From DATJGF01 sp035495315 (GTDB lineage: Bacteria; Verrucomicrobiota; Verrucomicrobiia; Limisphaerales; UBA8199): a stretch of DNA of 19,700 nucleotides. The notes beneath the pieces were generated by a model, which worked only from the letters and a program-made list of their open reading frames with translations, was not told the origin of the DNA and made no database searches. The translations under genes and the position numbers were made by a program. The DNA lies in contig DATJGF010000187.1 of NCBI GenBank assembly GCA_035495315.1, positions 1 through 19,700 of the forward strand, written 5' to 3'. Shown one piece after another: positions 1-7,280 of this stretch; the first letter of the stretch is position 1; every line of letters starts with the position of its first letter.

Positions 1-1
1 G

Positions 2-1267
2 GCTGTGATTTTGATGACGGCAAAACCCACCACGCAGACCACGATCGAGGCCATGAAGCTAGGCGCTTATGATTCAATCATCAAAGGCCGCATCGATTGG
101 AACGCGTTCACAACGCTGATCCATCAAGCCGTCGAAGATACCCGCTTTCAACTTGAGCGTCCCAAGGTGCCCGTGCCGCTTGCCGAGCCCGATGCCATTA
201 TCGGGTACAGCGCCGTGATGCATACCATGTATAAGCACATTGGCCGCCTGGCCGCAAAGTCCGTCGCCGTTCTCATCCGGGGCGAAACCGGCACCGGAAA
301 AGAGTTGGTGGCGAGCGCACTTCATCGCCACAGCGCACGCCACACGCAGCCTTTCATCATTGTCAATTGCGCTGCGATTTCCGAACAACTGCTGGAAAGC
401 GAACTGTTCGGTCACGAAGCGGGCGCGTTCACCGACGCCAAGGCGCGGCGAATCGGACGCTTCGAGCTGGCGCATCAGGGCACAATTTTTTTGGATGAGG
501 TTGGCGACATGAGCATCAATCTGCAAGCCAAGCTGCTGCGGGTTTTACAACAGAAAACGTTTCAGCGGGTCGGCGGAAAAGAAACGATCACGGTGGATGT
601 TCGCGTCATTGCAGCGACCCATCGCGATCTCAAGCTGGCCATCTTGGAAAAAGAATTCCGCGAAGACCTTTATTACCGGCTGAATGTGGCCGTAATTCAG
701 GTGCCCCCGCTTCGCGAGCGCCGGGAGGACATACCCAGCCTGGTGGACTATTTCATGCACCGATATGGCACGGAGCTGGTTAGCAACCCGGAGCCTCAGA
801 TTCATGCCGACGCCCTCCAATGTCTTCTGGAAATGTCGTGGCCGGGCAACGTCCGCGAATTGGAAAACGTGGTTCGTCGGGCGCTGGTTTCATCGCATGG
901 GATCATCAGTTTGAACGACATCCAGGAGGCGATCGCTCAAGATACTTTCGGCAAATCAGCGGCGGCGCTTCCACCCAGGGAGCAGTCGCTGGCAGCCTTT
1001 GTTTCTGACCTTCTGGCCAAGGTGATGCGTAGCGAGATCGAGGATGCTCACGCCCGCGTGACCGTAGCTGCTGAGAGGGAGCTTTACGGTCAAGCCATTC
1101 TATTGGCAGACGGCGACCAATCCCAGGCCGCTAAATGGCTCGGCGTTTCTCGCCCCACCATGCGGGAAAAACTTTTACGCTACGGCCTGCACCCGGCGCA
1201 AGAGAGCAAAACCGAGCGCGCAGCTGAAGAGCCGGCTTCGAAAACGCCGGTAATCGACGCCGACTAG
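2..1267 (+). CDS. NtrC-type sigma-54-dependent response regulator, 5' truncated by window edge
   Basis: This is an activator of sigma-54 RNA polymerase and normally has receiver, AAA+ ATPase and Fis-type DNA-binding domains. The frame is open to the window edge and begins inside the receiver, so the phospho-aspartate lies outside. Counting from the GTG at 5, residues 1-46 are the receiver end (VILMTA, then K-L-G-A-Y-D). Residues 65-300 are the AAA+ domain: Walker A GETGTGKE at 93-100, sigma-54 loop GAFTDA at 140-145, Walker B TIFLDE at 160-165, and FREDLYYRL at 218-226. Residues 361-396 form a Fis-like helix-turn-helix (DQSQAAKWLGVSRPTMREKL). The loop has D where the common GAFTGA has G. It is the only convincing intact plus-strand gene and converges on the regulator that ends at 1391. 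Its kinase and targets are not visible. The family is certain; the regulated process is unknown. Confidence 0.95.
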   Translation, partial: AVILMTAKPTTQTTIEAMKLGAYDSIIKGRIDWNAFTTLIHQAVEDTRFQLERPKVPVPLAEPDAIIGYSAVMHTMYKHIGRLAAKSVAVLIRGETGTGKELVASALHRHSARHTQPFIIVNCAAISEQLLESELFGHEAGAFTDAKARRIGRFELAHQGTIFLDEVGDMSINLQAKLLRVLQQKTFQRVGGKETITVDVRVIAATHRDLKLAILEKEFREDLYYRLNVAVIQVPPLRERREDIPSLVDYFMHRYGTELVSNPEPQIHADALQCLLEMSWPGNVRELENVVRRALVSSHGIISLNDIQEAIAQDTFGKSAAALPPREQSLAAFVSDLLAKVMRSEIEDAHARVTVAAERELYGQAILLADGDQSQAAKWLGVSRPTMREKLLRYGLHPAQESKTERAAEEPASKTPVIDAD

Positions 1268-1390
1268 GACCGGCGAAGCAACGGTCACCTGGCCCGCCTC
1301 CATTCGTCCCGCCCACAACGCCGAAGTAGCTTATCAATTGCTTCTCCAACTCGTTCTCACTTCGTAACTGACATCGGGAGCGCGTGGTCA

Positions 1391-2038
1391 TCAAGACTCC
1401 CCTGGAATTACTTCTACGAGCTGATGCTGGATCGCGTAGTGCATCAACTCGGCATTGTTCCTTAGCCCCATCTTCTCCAGGATGCGGCTGCGGTAAGTGC
1501 TGATGGTTTTGACGCTTAAGGCAAGCTCGCGGGCGATCTCGCTGACGATCCTGCCGGAGGCGATCAAGCGCAATACCTGGAATTCCCGGTCGGAGAGCAG
1601 GTCCTGAAGCGACCTTACCCCGTTGCTGCAAAGATTCGTAGCCAGTACTTCCGCCAGCGACGTGCTGACGTAGCGGCCCCCGGCCAGCACCTTTTTGACT
1701 GCCCCGATCAATTCCTCGGCGGCGCTCTCTTTGGTCATGTATCCGGCCGCGCCGAGCTTGAGCACACGCACCGCAAACTGGTTCTCCGGGTGGATGCTAA
1801 GGACTAGGACCGGAAGCCTGGGGCGCAGCTTTTTAATCTCGCGCATCACCTCCAGACCACTTCGCCCCGGCATGGTGATGTCCAGGATCACAATGTCCCA
1901 GGGCTCCTTGCCAATCAGCTCCAAAGCCTCCTGGGCGTTGCGCGCTTCACCAAAAAACGCCCGTTTAAACTCCTCCGCCAGAATCTGCTTCAGCCCATGG
2001 CGCACCACGGTGTGATCGTCGGCCAAAAGAATCCTCAT
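1391..2038 (-). CDS. NarL/FixJ-type response regulator (receiver + LuxR helix-turn-helix)
   Basis: A 215-residue DNA-binding response regulator of usual NarL-family length. The receiver (1-120) has the acidic pair D7-D8, phospho-acceptor D53 in ILDITMPG, S81 and K103 in GYMTKES. A linker leads to a LuxR-type helix-turn-helix at about 148-210 (LSDREFQVLRLIASG, then SVKTISTYRSRILEKMGL). It is the last gene of the minus-strand series kinase, Rcp1-type receiver, NarL regulator, this gene. It lies 47 bases after the preceding regulator, so co-transcription is likely. The ATG at 2038 follows a modest GGGA ribosome-binding sequence. It has no counterpart in the duplicated operon at 5435-6937, so it is either an addition here or a loss there. 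The receiver resembles the UvrY/GacA style; the targets are unknown. Confidence 0.95.
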   Translation of the reverse strand: MRILLADDHTVVRHGLKQILAEEFKRAFFGEARNAQEALELIGKEPWDIVILDITMPGRSGLEVMREIKKLRPRLPVLVLSIHPENQFAVRVLKLGAAGYMTKESAAEELIGAVKKVLAGGRYVSTSLAEVLATNLCSNGVRSLQDLLSDREFQVLRLIASGRIVSEIARELALSVKTISTYRSRILEKMGLRNNAELMHYAIQHQLVEVIPGES

Positions 2039-2085
2039 GATGTGTTCCCGGCACCGGCGTCGAGGTATGAGGCGGGCTCGCGCGC

Positions 2086-2772
2086 TTACCAGCGTTCGAG
2101 TGCGCCTGACCCGCTTGCAGGTGCGGATTCCACTAAGCCGCTGGAAATAGCGTAGCGGGTCAAAGTTGCAACTTCATGAATGTCCAGCTTATCCATGACC
2201 AACTGCCGGTGTTTTTCGACGGTTTTAGGACTCACAGACAGCAGGCTGGCGATGCGTTTATTGGAACACCCCTCGGCGATCAATTGCAGGACTTCAGTTT
2301 GACGGCTGCTCAATGGCAGGGTGGCGTTTGATTTGGATTGGAGCTCGCGTTTTTGCCGCGGCTTCAATAAACGGCTGGCAATCGACTGACTGAAAGAGGT
2401 GCTTGTTTTGCCGGTCCGGCGCACCGCCCGCAATAAGCCCGCGGCAGGTGCCGTTTTCGTGAAATAACCTGAAGCGCCGGCTTCAATGGCTTGTTGCACG
2501 TGCTGGTCGTCACTGTAGGTGGAGAGAATAAGCACCTTTGCGGCGGGGACCTGCCGGGCAATCCGCCGGGCCGCTTCCACCCCGTTTAACCGCGGCATGG
2601 CTATGTCCATCAGGACAACATCGGGTTGAAGTCTTATCGCTTCAGCCACTGCGCTGTGGCCATCCTCGGCTTCCCCGATGACGTCGATGTCGTCCGTTGC
2701 TTGCAGCAGAGACCGCAGCCCTTCGCGGAAAACCGCGTGATCGTCCGAGAGCAACACAGTGATTTTTTTCAT
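2086..2772 (-). CDS. NarL/FixJ-type response regulator (receiver + LuxR helix-turn-helix)
   Basis: A 228-residue transcriptional response regulator. The receiver has D10-D11, phospho-acceptor D56 in LMDIAMPRLNG, S84 and K106. The LuxR-type helix-turn-helix starts at about residue 152 (LSSRQTEVLQLIAEG) and includes SVSPKTVEKHRQLVMDKL. Its ATG overlaps the stop codon of the preceding Rcp1-type receiver as ATGA (2769-2772), and an AAGGAAG ribosome-binding sequence lies just upstream, so translation is probably coupled. It is the paralogue of the regulator at 5435-6166, which has the same ATGA junction. It probably receives phosphate from the kinase encoded upstream in the operon (3337-5325) or from a NarL-type kinase such as the one at 11850-15560; the pairing is inferred. 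The last dozen residues (APASGSGALERW) are a non-conserved tail. Confidence 0.95.
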   Translation of the reverse strand: MKKITVLLSDDHAVFREGLRSLLQATDDIDVIGEAEDGHSAVAEAIRLQPDVVLMDIAMPRLNGVEAARRIARQVPAAKVLILSTYSDDQHVQQAIEAGASGYFTKTAPAAGLLRAVRRTGKTSTSFSQSIASRLLKPRQKRELQSKSNATLPLSSRQTEVLQLIAEGCSNKRIASLLSVSPKTVEKHRQLVMDKLDIHEVATLTRYAISSGLVESAPASGSGALERW

Positions 2773-3332
2773 TGACTTCCTTTGGTATGACGGCGCCGCT
2801 TTGGCCGGCGCACCCCATTAACGTGCGGCGGGCGCCTCGGGGCGGAACCGTTGATGGTTGAAGCAACGCACCGCACGACTCGTCCCGGTGCCGACTCTGG
2901 CGAAGACTCCTGCGGCAGCGTGTTTTGTGTCAGCCAGAAATCCTTGATGGCTTTGACCATCTCCTCAAGCCTGCTTGCTTCGGACGGCTTGGTCAGAAAA
3001 CCATTAGCGCCCAGACGGTAGGCTTGCACGATGTCCGCCTCTGACCCGGAGGCGGTCAGCATCACGACCGTCAAGACCGTCCGGGGCTGCTGGCGGATCC
3101 ATCGCAGAACGTCCAGCCCCATAACATAGGGCAATTTCAAATCCATCAACACCAGGCACGGAAATGGAAATTTGACGCGATCGGCGAATTTGCCGGCACC
3201 TTGCAAATAGTCAATCGCCTCCTGTCCGTCAGTCGCAACCTGAATGGGATTGACGACGCCCACTTTCCTCATGGCGTGATGCAGGAGGAGGACATCGTTG
3301 GGATCGTCATCAACCTGGAGAATTGTTCTCAC
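2769..3332 (-). CDS. Rcp1-type single-domain response regulator (CheY-like)
   Basis: A receiver-only protein of the type paired with cyanobacterial phytochrome kinases (Rcp1) and their relatives. I chose the GTG at 3332 (187 residues). It lies four bases after the kinase stop and is preceded by AAGG, whereas the longer open frame would run into the kinase gene. Acidic residues D8-D10, phospho-acceptor D64 in LVLMDLKLP, the T in LTASG and the K in FLTKPSE are present. The insert GAGKFADRVKFP before the phosphorylation strand is typical of this subfamily. The receiver ends near DFWLTQNT. About 45 basic, proline-rich residues follow and match no domain I know. It lies between its likely kinase and a NarL regulator, suggesting a phosphate carrier or sink. 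The paralogue is at 6163-6723. Confidence 0.92.
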   Translation of the reverse strand: MRTILQVDDDPNDVLLLHHAMRKVGVVNPIQVATDGQEAIDYLQGAGKFADRVKFPFPCLVLMDLKLPYVMGLDVLRWIRQQPRTVLTVVMLTASGSEADIVQAYRLGANGFLTKPSEASRLEEMVKAIKDFWLTQNTLPQESSPESAPGRVVRCVASTINGSAPRRPPHVNGVRRPKRRRHTKGSQ

Positions 3333-3336
3333 GGTT

Positions 3337-5325
3337 TTACGCCTTCGGTAATTGAATCCAGAAGTTGCTGCCTTTACCCAGCTCAGATTCAAAGCCGACC
3401 TGCGCGCCCATCCGTTCGATTGCCTTGCGCACGATGGTCAGGCCGATGCCGGTTCCCTCATATTCCGTCACGGGATAAATCCGCTCGAACAAGCCAAAAA
3501 TGCGCTCGTGGTTTTCAGGGGCGATGCCGACGCCGTTGTCCTTGAACCACACGCGAATCGATGCGTCTTTCATCGTTTCGGCCGAAACCTCCAGCCGTGG
3601 GGTGGTTCCGGGGGCAATAAATTTTGCGCCATTGCTGAGCAGATTTGAGACGCACTGGGCTAATAGACCAGGGTTCCCCATCACTGGCGGCAGCGTGCCT
3701 TGGATGCGAATCTCCGGTTGGATGGGCTGTCCGTTCGGGAAGGTTTCAACAATGTCGCGCACCAGGCGGTCCAGATCCACCCGTTCCATCGGCAGCCTGG
3801 CGTGGAGAATCTTGGTGTAACTCAAAACATCCTGGATGAGCCGGTCGAGACGGACGGCGGCGCGCATGATCCGCTGCAGGTAATCGATGCCTTGTTCGTC
3901 CAACTTGCTGCTGTATTCATCCGCTAGAAATTGAGCGAAGCTTTGCATGGCCCGCAACGGCGCACGCATGTCGTGCGATACGCTGTATGAGAATCCTTCC
4001 AGTTCGCCGATGGTTTTACAAAGCTCACCGGTGCGTTCTGTGACCACTTGCTCCAACTCGAGGGCATGCCGGCCGATTTCGTCTTTAGCATCCAATAGCG
4101 CCCGCTCCGCCCGCTTGTTCTCGGTGATGTCCAGAATCACTGCAAGAAAATATCCCCCGCCCGCGGGAAGGTGGTTGATGCAGGAAACACTGCTGCGCAC
4201 CCAAACGATGTCTCCGTTGGGCCGCAGGCAGCGCGTTTCGATGGTAAACCCTCCGCCCTCTTCTTTGAGCTTTTTCAGCAGGGCAGCGTTGCGGGCCTGG
4301 TCGTCCGGGTGGGCGATGTCCTGCATTCGCAAGCCGAGCAATTGCTTCGCCTTGCGCCCGGCAATGTCGCAGTAACATTTATTGACGAGCGTGAAGCGCC
4401 CATTCAAATCCGTTTGCGCGATGCCGGCGGTGGCTTGGGTGAAAATGGCGTGAAACCGCTGTTCACTTTCGCGCAGCGATTCCTCGGTGTGTTTGCGCTC
4501 AGTGATGTCGCGGATGTTGCACTGGATGACTTTCCGTCCGTCTTCATCGTAGAGATTGCTGACGAACTCGACTTCGCGGCGCTGCCCAGTTTTGTTTTGC
4601 AGCGGCAGGTCCTCGTAGCGGATGAAATGCTTCTTTTGCAGCTGGCGAAAAGCGGCCTGGTTGGCCTTTTCATCCTTGAGCAAGCCGATTTCCCAAAGTT
4701 CTCTGCCGAGCAATTCGCCGCGAGGGTAACCCAATAATTCCGACATGAACGGATTGGCGTCCGTGATTTTGCGAGTGCGGGGATCGAGAATCAGAATTCC
4801 GTCACGAGCCGCTTCAAAGAGGCGGCGGTAACGAACCTCCGAAACCTGGATGGCGGCCTGGGCCTGCCGCCGCTCAGTAATGTCTTCGACGAACAGGAGA
4901 ATCCTCTGCAGGTGATCCACCTGCCGGCCGCTTAGCAGCATCGTGCGCCGACCGATGCGTTCAAATTCGTGCGTCACTTCAAACTCTTTGAAAGACTTCT
5001 TCCGCGGCAGCACCTCCTCGAGCAAGGTGCGGAGCTTCGGAATGTTCCATTGACCATTGCCCAGTTCATATACCGGGCGGTTCAGTGTCTGGCGGGCGGA
5101 AATTTTGAAAGTTTTGAAGAAAGAGTTGTTGGCCGTCTGCACGCCCAGCTTTTCGTCAAGAACCAACAACGGCGGCCCGGCCTCGATGACCCCTTCGGCA
5201 TAGTCGCGCGCGGCGAGCAGTTGATTCTGAAGCAGGAAGGCTTCTTCCAGCTTCATCCGTTCATTTTGGCGCACGCTTTGCAAATCGGCCTCCCGATGGG
5301 GTGTTTTCGTCGGTGTGGTTTTCAC
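3337..5325 (-). CDS. Cytosolic PAS-PAS-PAS histidine kinase (HisKA + HATPase)
   Basis: A 662-residue sensor kinase with no visible membrane segment or signal peptide. The N-terminal helix (20-45) leads to a PAS domain (46-155, ending VEDITERR). PAS 2 is at 162-278 (YRRLFEAARDGILILDP to IRDITERK) and PAS 3 at 288-405. A coiled linker leads to HisKA with H451 in SHDMRAPLR. The ATPase has N-box NLLSNGAKF (561-569), DNGVG (596-600) and GTGIGL (624-629). The kinase core resembles the phytochrome/bacteriophytochrome group, which fits the Rcp1-type receiver immediately downstream. There is no GAF or PHY domain, so light sensing is not implied. The GTG at 5325 is the longest start, but ribosome-binding sequence is poor there; ATG at 5256 (M24) is the alternative. 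A copy of the repeated promoter-like element lies just upstream. Confidence 0.95.
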   Translation of the reverse strand: MKTTPTKTPHREADLQSVRQNERMKLEEAFLLQNQLLAARDYAEGVIEAGPPLLVLDEKLGVQTANNSFFKTFKISARQTLNRPVYELGNGQWNIPKLRTLLEEVLPRKKSFKEFEVTHEFERIGRRTMLLSGRQVDHLQRILLFVEDITERRQAQAAIQVSEVRYRRLFEAARDGILILDPRTRKITDANPFMSELLGYPRGELLGRELWEIGLLKDEKANQAAFRQLQKKHFIRYEDLPLQNKTGQRREVEFVSNLYDEDGRKVIQCNIRDITERKHTEESLRESEQRFHAIFTQATAGIAQTDLNGRFTLVNKCYCDIAGRKAKQLLGLRMQDIAHPDDQARNAALLKKLKEEGGGFTIETRCLRPNGDIVWVRSSVSCINHLPAGGGYFLAVILDITENKRAERALLDAKDEIGRHALELEQVVTERTGELCKTIGELEGFSYSVSHDMRAPLRAMQSFAQFLADEYSSKLDEQGIDYLQRIMRAAVRLDRLIQDVLSYTKILHARLPMERVDLDRLVRDIVETFPNGQPIQPEIRIQGTLPPVMGNPGLLAQCVSNLLSNGAKFIAPGTTPRLEVSAETMKDASIRVWFKDNGVGIAPENHERIFGLFERIYPVTEYEGTGIGLTIVRKAIERMGAQVGFESELGKGSNFWIQLPKA

Positions 5326-5351
5326 CCCATAAGAATAACCGGGAAGACGCC

Positions 5352-5389
5352 CGATAATATTATGGGGTTGACCCTGGGGTGTTTCCCCC
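5352..5389 (-). promoter_or_regulatory. Repeated promoter-like element, copy a (upstream of PAS kinase)
   Basis: The core at 5364-5389 reads on the + strand GGGGTTGACC, CT, then GGGGTGTTTCCCCC. On the minus strand GGAAAC is followed after 16 bases by CATAAT, a promoter-like spacing also found in the copies at 6945 and 11438. It begins 27 bases upstream of the kinase GTG. Further toward the gene, the sequence GCGTCTT then GGTTATTCTTATGG is also shared with the copy at 6945. Whether it is a sigma-factor promoter or an operator cannot be decided by eye. Confidence 0.6.
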
Positions 5390-5396
5390 TCGGAGC

Positions 5397-5415
5397 CCGA
5401 ACTCCTCTTGTTCGG
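5397..5415 (-). terminator. Possible weak terminator hairpin after NarL regulator
   Basis: CCGAAC and GTTCGG can form a six-base stem with a seven-base loop, about 20 bases past the stop codon of the regulator ending at 5435. It lacks a good T-run, so it may only be a weak terminator or a chance hairpin between two minus-strand transcription units. Confidence 0.3.
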
Positions 5416-5434
5416 AGGTTGGGCTGATTTATAC

Positions 5435-6166
5435 TCACATCTCGGTAAGTTTCTTTTCAGCCACCCGCGGATAGGCCGGCCCTGGCCTCCCTGGCCAAAC
5501 GGGCGTACGGTTGACCTCCACCATTCCGGCGGAAACGGCGTAGCGGGTCAGGGGCGCAGTCTTGTGGATGCCCAGTTTAACCATGAGGGACTGCCGATGT
5601 TTTTCCACCGTTTTTGCTCTGATGAACAGCATATCGGCGATTTGTTTGTTACAATATCCCTCCGCAATCAATTGGAGAACTTCCGTTTGGCGTTCAGTCA
5701 AGGTCGCTGTTTTGGTGGGGAGCCCGCGGCTGTCGGGCGAACTTCCCCAACATTCTTTCAACAGGCAGATAAGGATCGCGGGGCTAAAGCAGGCGCCTCC
5801 TTTAGCCGTTTCGCGGATGGCTTGCAGCAACTCTTCCCCGGCGGATTCCTTCATCAGATAGCCGGCCACCCCTGCCTCAATGGCTTCCCGCAAGTGTTGC
5901 GCATCACTGTAACTGGACAGGATGAGCACCCTGGCGTCCGGCACCCTCTCGGCAATCTGCCGTGCGGCACCCACCCCGTTCAACCGCGGCATGGCGAGGT
6001 CCAGCAGGACTACATCCGGCCGAAGCCTTTCCGACTCGTGCACGGCTTGATAGCCATTTTCGGCCTCGCCGATAACTTGGATATCTGCCGCCGCCTGGAG
6101 CAGGGCCTTGAGCCCTGCTCGAACAATCGCGTGGTCGTCAACCAGCAACACTCGAATCGTCTTCAT
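5435..6166 (-). CDS. NarL/FixJ-type response regulator (receiver + LuxR helix-turn-helix), duplicated-operon copy
   Basis: A 243-residue transcriptional response regulator starting at the ATG at 6166 (MKTIRVLLVDDHAIVRAG). The open frame continues upstream, but this start follows GGAGAG and overlaps the preceding stop as ATGA. The receiver has D10-D11, phospho-acceptor D56 in LLDLAMPRLNG and K106 in GYLMKESAG. The LuxR helix-turn-helix begins at LTERQTEVLQLIAEG and includes KTVEKHRQSLMVKLGI. It is the paralogue of 2086-2772. Both sit behind an Rcp1-type receiver with the same four-base overlap, so the pair was duplicated as a unit. Because the adjacent kinase is destroyed, this regulator must take its signal from another kinase or act without one (inference). 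Confidence 0.95.
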   Translation of the reverse strand: MKTIRVLLVDDHAIVRAGLKALLQAAADIQVIGEAENGYQAVHESERLRPDVVLLDLAMPRLNGVGAARQIAERVPDARVLILSSYSDAQHLREAIEAGVAGYLMKESAGEELLQAIRETAKGGACFSPAILICLLKECWGSSPDSRGLPTKTATLTERQTEVLQLIAEGYCNKQIADMLFIRAKTVEKHRQSLMVKLGIHKTAPLTRYAVSAGMVEVNRTPVWPGRPGPAYPRVAEKKLTEM

Positions 6167-6723
6167 ATATCTCTCCGGCGAAATTCTGGGGGCACCTGAG
6201 TGAGGAAACTGGTTGGCGGAGAACGTTGATGGCCGGCTCGGCCACAGGCGCACAGATCTGCCACCGGCTCCAGGTTTCGATCCACCGGAGGACAGGGCGG
6301 GAACGTGTTTTGCGTCAGCCAGAAATCGCTAATGGCTCTCACTATGTCGTGGAGTTTGCTCACCTCAGCCGGCTTCACCAGGTAGGCATTGGCGCCCAGC
6401 CGATAGGCCGCCGCGATGTCCGCGTCCTCCCGCGAGGAACTGAGGATCACCACAACCGGTGCCAAGCCCGACTCCTGGCGGATCCATTTCAGAACGTCCA
6501 GCCCCATCACGAAGGGCAGTTTCAAATCCAGCAGGATCAGTAATGGCAGCGGAAATTTCGCCCGCTCGGCGAACTTGCCCACACCGCGTAGATAGTCAAT
6601 GGCCTCTTGCCCATTCCTGGCGACCTGGATGGGATTCATCAGACCCGCTTTGGTCACCGCGCGTTGAAAAAAAAACACATCGTTTTCGTCGTCTTCGACC
6701 AGGAGGATTAGTTTGGTGATCAT
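6163..6723 (-). CDS. Rcp1-type single-domain response regulator, duplicated-operon copy
   Basis: A 186-residue receiver-only protein, paralogous to 2769-3332 throughout the receiver: shared blocks include NPIQVA, GQEAIDYL, DLKLP, VMGLDVL and DFWLTQNT. The acidic pocket is at E10-D12, the phospho-acceptor is D66 and the conserved lysine K117. The ATG at 6723 follows AAAGG and lies two bases after the stop codon of the kinase remnant, just as the intact copy follows its kinase. The tail beyond residue 142 is homologous in DNA to that of the other copy (GGCGGA...CGTTGATGG) but is read in a different frame after a one-base indel, so it is probably unconstrained. It is likely a functional receiver that has lost its dedicated kinase. 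Confidence 0.93.
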   Translation of the reverse strand: MITKLILLVEDDENDVFFFQRAVTKAGLMNPIQVARNGQEAIDYLRGVGKFAERAKFPLPLLILLDLKLPFVMGLDVLKWIRQESGLAPVVVILSSSREDADIAAAYRLGANAYLVKPAEVSKLHDIVRAISDFWLTQNTFPPCPPVDRNLEPVADLCACGRAGHQRSPPTSFLTQVPPEFRRRDI

Positions 6724-6725
6724 TT

Positions 6726-6937
6726 TTAGCCTTTCGTTAATAGGATCCAGAATTGAGTGCTCGGGTCGAGGATCAGGATTCTGTCGTGCGCCGACTCAAA
6801 CAGCCGGCGGCACCCTTTCTTCGAAGGCCGACGGACGCTCGCGAACCTCGGGGCTCGGTGGCGTCGGCCACCACCCATCCCCTGGCCCGCTTCTGCGTTT
6901 AGTGCAGCCCCGGGCTAATTCTATGTTTGCGTTCATG
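6726..6937 (-). pseudogene. Remnant of PAS histidine kinase (internal deletion)
   Basis: Read on the minus strand, one frame gives RRLFESAHDRILILDPST joined directly to QFWILLTKG and a stop. The first part matches residues 167-184 of the intact kinase at 3337-5325 (RRLFEAARDGILILDPRT). The second part matches its last residues (NFWIQLPKA). About 470 residues, including HisKA and the ATPase, are therefore missing. DNA at 6755-6810 aligns with 4773-4828 at 43 of 56 bases by eye. Upstream, an ATG at 6937 opens a 46-residue frame ending ERPSAFEERV that runs one base out of phase with the RRLFE part, so a frameshift is also present. A promoter-like element lies just upstream and the Rcp1-type receiver follows at once. 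Confidence 0.8.
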
Positions 6938-6944
6938 GGCTGAA

Positions 6945-7000
6945 AATAAGCCCGCAAGACGCAATGGGGTATTATGGGGATCACCGGGGGGGAATTCCCC
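6945..7000 (-). promoter_or_regulatory. Repeated promoter-like element, copy d (56-bp direct repeat with 11438-11493)
   Basis: The core at 6976-7000 reads on the + strand GGGGATCACC, GGG, then GGGGAATTCCCC. The whole 56 bases match 11438-11493 with four mismatches. On the minus strand GGAATT is followed after 16 bases by CATAAT. It lies 8 bases upstream of the start of the kinase remnant, the same place as copy a relative to the intact kinase. It therefore probably still drives the receiver and regulator genes at 5435-6723. Confidence 0.65.
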
Positions 7001-7280
7001 TAACTCCAAGGTCTGAAAAAGCCGTGGCGTCCGGGTCGACTCGATCAGCGTGGTCGCCTGCACTTTACGTGTCCAGACCGAGCCCGTCGTTGCGCCTTCC
7101 TGGGCGAAATCAGTACTCTTTGCCCTTGCCTTTGATATCGCCAAGGATGTTGTGCACAATTAATCGATTCTCGACATGTCCGCCTGTTCAATCCTTTCAC
7201 CGTCGCCCTCGTTGTGCACGTTGCGGACAGCGTCCGGCTTCGTTGGCTCAGTTGCAACGGAGCGGCGGCAGTTCGCAGGC
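7001..7280 (-). other. Gene-poor stretch with no recognisable gene
   Basis: This lies between the promoter-like element and the stop of the MlaD-like gene. The minus strand carries a fragment ending RNVHNEGDGERIEQADMSRID and, in another frame, VHNILGDIKGKGKEY followed by a stop. Both look protein-like but match no family I recognise and have no clear start or ribosome-binding site. They may be relics of a small gene. Confidence 0.35.

Noticed and set aside
3337..5325. Bacteriophytochrome light sensor
   Set aside because: The kinase core and the Rcp1-type partner resemble that group, but no GAF or PHY domain or bilin-binding cysteine is present.
5408..6199. 263-codon plus-strand frame
   Set aside because: Antisense of the NarL-type regulator at 5435-6166, whose motifs are intact.
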